From positions 1 to 13,127 of the forward strand of contig JAHBMJ010005449.1 of assembly GCA_018398765.1 (NCBI GenBank): a DNA stretch of 13,127 nucleotides. The letters are read 5' to 3'. Origin of the DNA: Chromera velia (lineage: Eukaryota > Sar > Chromeraceae). Position numbers and translations under genes: made by a program. Positions within the stretch are counted from its first letter, which is position 1. Every line of letters begins with the position of its first letter. The notes under the pieces were generated by a model. That model was not told the origin of the DNA. It saw only the letters and a program-made list of their open reading frames with translations, and did no database searches. Below, piece by piece: positions 9,587 through 13,127 of the stretch.

Positions 9587-9758
9587 ACAGAATCCAACAG
9601 ATTTTACGTGAATTTCTTTTTTATTTAGAAGCGGTGGTCAAGCTATAGTGGTTAAGTATAGTGAAAGTATATATTTAAATTGAATCGAGTTAAAATTCTC
9701 TGTTAAATTAAATTAATTGATAATGATGATGACAATGATTGAGGGTTAAATCCTAAAT

Positions 9759-9786
9759 TTAGTGACGCCAAATGCCAAGTCACTAA
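9759..9786. repeat. Inverted repeat TTAGTGAC / GTCACTAA
   Basis: The arms are 8 bases and perfectly complementary, with a 12-base loop. It lies in the AT-rich island, upstream of the GTAACTTT cluster. It has no U-run and the genes here are eukaryotic, so I do not call it a terminator. Confidence 0.55.
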
Positions 9787-9893
9787 TAAGGCTTTGAGGA
9801 TAACCCAGAACACACATTCATAGGAGGGGGATGAGGAAGCCTGCATGCCAATCGGATGATAAGACGATGTTTTGGTAGGCACCGGTGTTAAAA

Positions 9894-10066
9894 GTAACTT
9901 TGATGGTTTCAAATTATTTCAAATGACGGCCTATCTACTAAATTATATTTTATATATATATATACTTGGACTTTAAGAGTTACCCGGATAGCGCAGTAAC
10001 TTTAGGGTCCATGACCTCCTAAAGTTACAGTACTTTAGTAACTTTGACAGATGCCCCAAAGTTACT
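9894..10066. repeat. Five alternating copies of GTAACTTT / AAAGTTAC forming nested inverted repeats
   Basis: GTAACTTT occurs at 9894, 9996 and 10038, and its reverse complement AAAGTTAC at 10021 and 10058. Copies at 9996 and 10021 form an 11-base perfect stem (GTAACTTTAGG with CCTAAAGTTAC). Copies at 10038 and 10058 form a 10-base stem (AGTAACTTTG with CAAAGTTACT). The copies at 10021 and 10038 can also pair, so alternative hairpins are possible. It may be a decayed transposon end or a protein-binding cluster; its function is unknown. Confidence 0.7.
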
Positions 10067-10298
10067 GAAGTAGAGTAGAAATATTATGCTATCATAATGA
10101 AACTAGTGTTTACATGTCACATGTATTTATATATACATGCTATACAGTTAGTCACTTCTACCACTGTATATACGTAGTAGCAGTACGTCAGCTCAGGCGT
10201 TCACCGCCGTCTAACATGTACTGCCTTGACAGTTCGAAGACTAATGAAGAGTACTGGAGTCTGAACGACGATGAACGCTAAAGGCAGGAAAAATAAAT

Positions 10299-11690
10299 TC
10301 ATTTGCCCTGGAAGACCGCCTTTCTTTTCTCTTTGAACGCCATCAAAGCCTCCACTCTGTCAGACGTTTGGAGGACCTCCTCGTAGCACGAGCGCTCGAC
10401 GTCCATGGCAGACTGCAGGTCCACCTGAATGCCCTCGGTGATGGCGCGCTTGGCTGCTCGGAGGGCAACGGGACCCTGCAGTCAATATACATCAAGGGAT
10501 CCGTATGCGCATACAACCAGCATTCAGATTCTACGAAACACGCGAACAGTATGGATAATGAGACATGCGGGCGAGGGGTATAAAGAAACATTCTGTAACT
10601 GACAAAGAAAGCATGAGGCAGAAAGGGAGGCAGGCGGGAAAACAGGCAGACATATTTGGAAACATGATACATGATTCTCTTTGTCCGCTGTCTCTCTTTG
10701 CCGGACCTATTCCCTCTACACATTCGAAAGATGCTTACGATTCACTCAGTCTCAGAACAAGCACAGAGAAAACCAAACAAACGCGCGCGCACACACACAC
10801 ACACACGCACACACACACACACACACACACACCCACAGAGAGAGAGAGAGAGAGAGAGAGAAGCACTTAAATGCTCACTCACTCGCGCACATGCACTCTC
10901 ACATATGCACATACATACGCACCTTCTCGAGCAGTACAGACGCCAGTCTCAGCCCTGCCCCGGTCGCCTGTCCCTCTGGCGTCCCGCTCTCCACCCCCTC
11001 GAAGAATTCCGGGAACGCCTCCTCCACCTTCACCTCCCCTATCATCTTCAGAAGGGGATCTTCTGGAACGTTCACAAAGTCCACCACGCCATCCTGCTGG
11101 GCTTCCTTTGCTCCCACTCGCTTGCCCATGAGGATCCACTGTTTCGCCTTCTGCACACCGATTACTCGGGGCAGTCTCTGCGTCCCTCCTGCCCCGGGAA
11201 TAATTGCCAGGTTTACCTCAGGGAGGCCAACAGTCGCACTCTCTGCAGCACACCTGAAGTCGCACGCAAGTGCCACCTCCAACCCCCCCCCAAGCGCAGC
11301 TCCGTGAATGCACGCAATAGTGGGCTGCGGCAGAGATGCCACGGCAGAGAACCCTTCGCGGAGACTGGACACAAACACGCGCACATCCTCCTCTGTCATC
11401 TTGGCTCTCTCCTTCAAGTCCGCACCGGCACAGAAGACTCCAGGGACACTGGATCGGAGCAGGGCCACTCGCACGGTTTGGCTCTGCCGAATTTCTTGGA
11501 CTGCACTCAAGAGATCATAGAGGAAGGCTTTGGAGATGGCGTTCTTGGCCTCAGGCCGTTGCATTGTGATCACAGCCACCTGGCCATTCTCAGAGGTCTT
11601 CAGGCCAACTAGCCGTGAGGGCGCTTCCGTGGAAAAGGCACGACGGACAAGGCCTCGGAAAGGGTGCACAAGTCCGGAAAAGCGAAACAT
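10299..11690 (-). CDS. AUH: 3-methylglutaconyl-CoA hydratase, mitochondrial (AUH-type enoyl-CoA hydratase)
   Basis: The enzyme hydrates 3-methylglutaconyl-CoA to HMG-CoA in leucine breakdown, normally in the mitochondrial matrix. There are two exons on the minus strand, 11690-10923 and 10475-10299, joined in phase 0 across a GTGCGT..CTGCAG intron, giving 314 residues (human AUH is about 339). The ORF could be extended to 11738, but only with GTG; the first ATG is at 11690. Residues 1-19 are Arg-, Phe- and Leu-rich with no acidic residue and end RRAF before STEA, fitting a mitochondrial presequence with an R-3 cleavage site. The crotonase fold is clear: CAGADLKER (87-95) for the oxyanion hole and CoA pocket; GAALGGGLEVALACD with Glu138; VGLPEVNLAIIPGAGGTQ with Glu158. 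These match the two catalytic glutamates of the family. FCAGADLKERAKM and the C-terminal end GPVALRAAKRAI...AFKEKRKAVFQGK are closer to AUH than to short-chain enoyl-CoA hydratase. Residues about 213-256 look some 20 residues longer than the human enzyme before the final helices. Confidence 0.93.
10476..10922 (-). other. Intron of the AUH gene
   Basis: Read on the minus strand, the donor is GAGAAG/GTGCGT at 10922 and the acceptor CTGCAG ends at 10476. Both flanking exons are phase 0, and splicing restores the standard AUH C-terminus that the unspliced ORF lacks (it would end after VRMYVHM). The intron is 447 bases and contains a long compound microsatellite. Confidence 0.9.
10789..10861 (+). 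repeat. Compound microsatellite (CA)n(GA)n inside the AUH intron
   Basis: On the plus strand CA dinucleotides run from 10789 to 10832 with a few interruptions, then GA from 10837 to 10861. It has the same two-part order as the array at 1755-1806. Relative to AUH transcription it reads (TC)n(TG)n. Confidence 0.9.
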
Positions 11691-11943
11691 TCTGTGGAGG
11701 CGAGGAGACGGGAAAGTAACTCTGGAATAGGGAGGCACAATTTAAATATTCCACTGTGAGTCAGCTCGCATACAGACGCAGCTTCACGCATGCAGACCGT
11801 CGAAGTCTCAGAACGGATGAAATCTTGAGTTGTCAAGAAAGCGATCAGCGGCACCACATTGCCACCACTTCGGATCGCACGCGGTTTAATTCTTTGAGTT
11901 CCATGGGATTCCAGTTTCAATGCGGCGACGCCCCAAGAAAAGC

Positions 11944-11970
11944 TGCGCGGCGCGGCCGCGGCCGGCGGCG
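11944..11970. promoter_or_regulatory. CpG-rich palindromic block in the divergent promoter
   Basis: The stretch is almost entirely G and C with many CpG steps. It contains the palindromes CGCGGCCGCG and CGGCCG, and is followed at once by ATATGCATGTGCATGG. It is a sharp composition island inside an otherwise mixed intergenic region and could mark the promoter core; that is inference. Confidence 0.4.
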
Positions 11971-12066
11971 CATATGCATGTGCATGGGTCGCACGAAGTC
12001 AGTGGCGCCGCCCGCGTGCGTCAGTGTCCATCTTTCCAGAGCAATGCACACGTCATTTTGACATTC

Positions 12067-12080
12067 TGCATGCATGCATG
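12067..12080. promoter_or_regulatory. TGCATGCATGCATG motif array
   Basis: Two overlapping GCATGC palindromes (12068 and 12072) lie in a TGCA tetranucleotide run between the AUH gene and the gene at 12381. It matches the TGCATGCA-type site of some ApiAP2 factors, and its position suits regulation of either gene. The strand and target are not decidable from the sequence. Confidence 0.4.
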
Positions 12081-12286
12081 TGACCGAAACGACTGACCTA
12101 CGGACTCGATCAGTTTATATACGAGGCTCGAGCCCGATGTAATATATATGATGAATGTGGAGATCTGGAGCAGCTCACTAGACCCTCTTAGACAGAAGAG
12201 GAACCGGAGAACTATTTCAGAAAGGCCCCAGTTGTTCTGACATTCGTTCGACATTGATCTCGCCACTCTACCTTTTCGCTGTGAGC

Positions 12287-12310
12287 ATATATATATATAT
12301 ATATATATAT
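12287..12310. repeat. (AT)12 repeat upstream of the right-hand gene
   Basis: Twelve AT units lie about 70 bases before ATG 12381, within the likely promoter or 5' UTR. The tract could be an easily melted promoter element or a neutral microsatellite. Confidence 0.85.
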
Positions 12311-12380
12311 CCATCTGAAGAAGATCAACCGACACTCGAAAGCTCATCTCAACAAAGCCACTCTGGTCCAATCTATCCCG

Positions 12381-13127
12381 ATGAGCAAGGCTGAAGCAAA
12401 CACACTGGGCAGCGTGGCCCGCAAGCAGAAGACTGACAAGAAGGAAGGGAACAAGCACAAGCTTGGAGAGGACCTGGCGGTGTTGGATTTCAGCAAGGTC
12501 GGAGAGAGCTGCAAGAAGGTGATGACGTACAAGGGCAATCTTCTCGCAGGTCTGTCCTTTTGTGCACACATTTCTGGAAATCCTTCAAATCTGTCTATTG
12601 CACCAGTCAAATACCTGTGTGTGCATGGACGTAACTGATGCTCTCTGCAGTTCCGCACGTGGCAGTCAAACCGTGGCCAGTGGCGCCTCCTCCTCCTGTC
12701 AAGAGGTACGTCCGTTTTCCTCATCTTGCCGAAAGTCGGATTGCACTTCTTCGCTGGAATTCATGCAATGAAACAGTCTGCGGCACCCATTCCCTTTGTC
12801 CACGTTTTGCTTTCACCCAAACACTAGCTGTGCTCCCTCCTTCTATCTCAATTCAGACTGATGGGGCAGGGGCTCCAATCTGGAACTTGATGGCGCGTTC
12901 ATGGCTTTCCTTCAAGTGCATTATTGTGACCTTGTGTGTGCCGCACCCGTACTGCAGCGAATATGCAGACCGGCACGCTCCCAAGCCCATCGTCTCTGCT
13001 GGGTCCGGATCGGCAGAGAAGCCCCTGGAGCCCTACAACACCAACGCGGCGGTCCGTCTAAAAATATACATGCATGCCCTTGATTGTCGAATGAACCGAA
13101 CAAGCTTCTGGGTGAAAGATTGCAAAC
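12381..13127 (+). CDS. Lysine-rich protein of unknown function, 5' exons only (cut by the window end)
   Basis: I do not recognise this protein. The exons are 12381-12549, 12651-12705 and 12958 to probably 13051. They are joined through GTCTGT..CTGCAG and GTACGT..CTGCAG introns of 101 and 252 bases, and the phases (1, then 2) agree. The first 30 residues are Lys-rich and polar, followed by LGEDLAVLDFSKVGESCKK, a Pro-rich stretch (KPWPVAPPPPVKR), then SEYADRHAPKPIV and EKPLEPYNTNAA. The spliced part gives 106 residues. After residue 106 the sequence changes to GTCCGTCTAAAAATATA with a TGCATGCC motif, so I read 13052 onward as intron, though the frame stays open to the edge. The SEY..R.AP.P and PY.TN pieces faintly recall repeats of microtubule-associated proteins of the SAXO/SPM1 kind; this is only a guess. 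Confidence 0.65.

Larger units (their letters stand above)
9259..10298. other. Region between convergent genes: 3' flanks and an AT-rich island
   Basis: No gene is supported here. Bases 9259-9600 are purine-rich and probably 3' UTR or flank of the large gene. From about 9600 to 10290 the DNA becomes much richer in A/T than anything else in the window, with TA runs (9950-9964) and several inverted repeats. A 69-codon minus-strand ORF at 9703-9912 has no recognisable features. The composition shift and inverted repeats could mean an old nonautonomous transposable element, but I found no terminal inverted repeats or target-site duplication. Confidence 0.5.
11691..12380. promoter_or_regulatory. 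Divergent intergenic region between AUH and the right-hand gene
   Basis: The region of about 690 bases must hold the 5' UTRs and promoters of AUH (minus) and the gene at 12381 (plus). It contains a TGAGTCA palindrome (11757-11763), GCATGC copies at 11788, 12068 and 12072, a CpG-rich palindromic block at 11944-11970 and an AT repeat at 12287-12310. A minus-strand ORF across 12021-12569 runs through the AT repeat and into the next gene and is not credible. A 5' UTR splice acceptor just before the AUH ATG (CCACAG) is possible. Confidence 0.55.

Noticed and set aside
8581-9597. 338-codon minus-strand ORF rich in Pro and His
   Set aside because: It is antisense to the G-rich last exon of the large gene, so the Pro/His repeats are just the complement of Gly codons. 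The plus frame is phase-matched to upstream exons.
9600-10290. Transposable element call for the AT-rich island
   Set aside because: Composition and inverted repeats are suggestive, but I found no terminal inverted repeats, target-site duplication or transposase fragment.
11691-11738. Extension of AUH by 16 residues to 11738
   Set aside because: The upstream start would be GTG. The ATG at 11690 gives a complete mitochondrial presequence.
12021-12569. 182-codon minus-strand ORF
   Set aside because: It crosses the (AT)12 repeat as Ile-Tyr repeats and overlaps the first exon of the plus-strand gene. There are no domain features.

Overview
The window looks like nuclear DNA from an alveolate protist with dense introns. 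A chromerid such as Chromera, or a relative of the coccidians, is the best guess (inference only). Reasons: protein-coding ORFs are broken up by introns of about 100-1200 bases; acceptors are almost all TGCAG after pyrimidine-rich tracts; donors follow GTNNGT; exons carry long G runs; noncoding DNA carries many microsatellites and TGCATGC-type motifs. There are no bacterial features (no operons, Shine-Dalgarno sites or CRISPR arrays), and I saw no rRNA or tRNA gene.

Layout. (1) 1-920: upstream region with TGCATGC motifs, an 11-base tandem repeat and a probable 5' UTR intron (599-877). (2) 921-9258, plus strand: one large gene rebuilt from nine coding exons whose phases all agree. It encodes a 1567-residue protein of unknown function with an acidic repeat region, a basic nuclear-localisation-like cluster, a charged coiled coil, a polyglycine tract and an acidic tail. 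(3) 9259-10298: region between convergent genes, turning AT-rich after about 9600, with hairpins and five alternating copies of GTAACTTT/AAAGTTAC. (4) 10299-11690, minus strand: a complete two-exon gene for a mitochondrial 3-methylglutaconyl-CoA hydratase (AUH-type enoyl-CoA hydratase), the only confidently named gene. (5) 11691-12380: shared divergent promoter region. (6) 12381 to the right edge, plus strand: first exons of a lysine-rich protein of unknown function, cut by the window end.

The genes are separate eukaryotic transcription units and nothing shows that they work in one pathway. AUH acts in mitochondrial leucine breakdown. The large gene looks nuclear by composition only. No new defence or mobile system is evident. 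The points most worth a second look are the unrecognised large protein and its possible alternative first exon, the GTAACTTT inverted-repeat cluster, the confinement of GCATGC motifs to noncoding DNA, and the relaxed +3/+4 donor positions.
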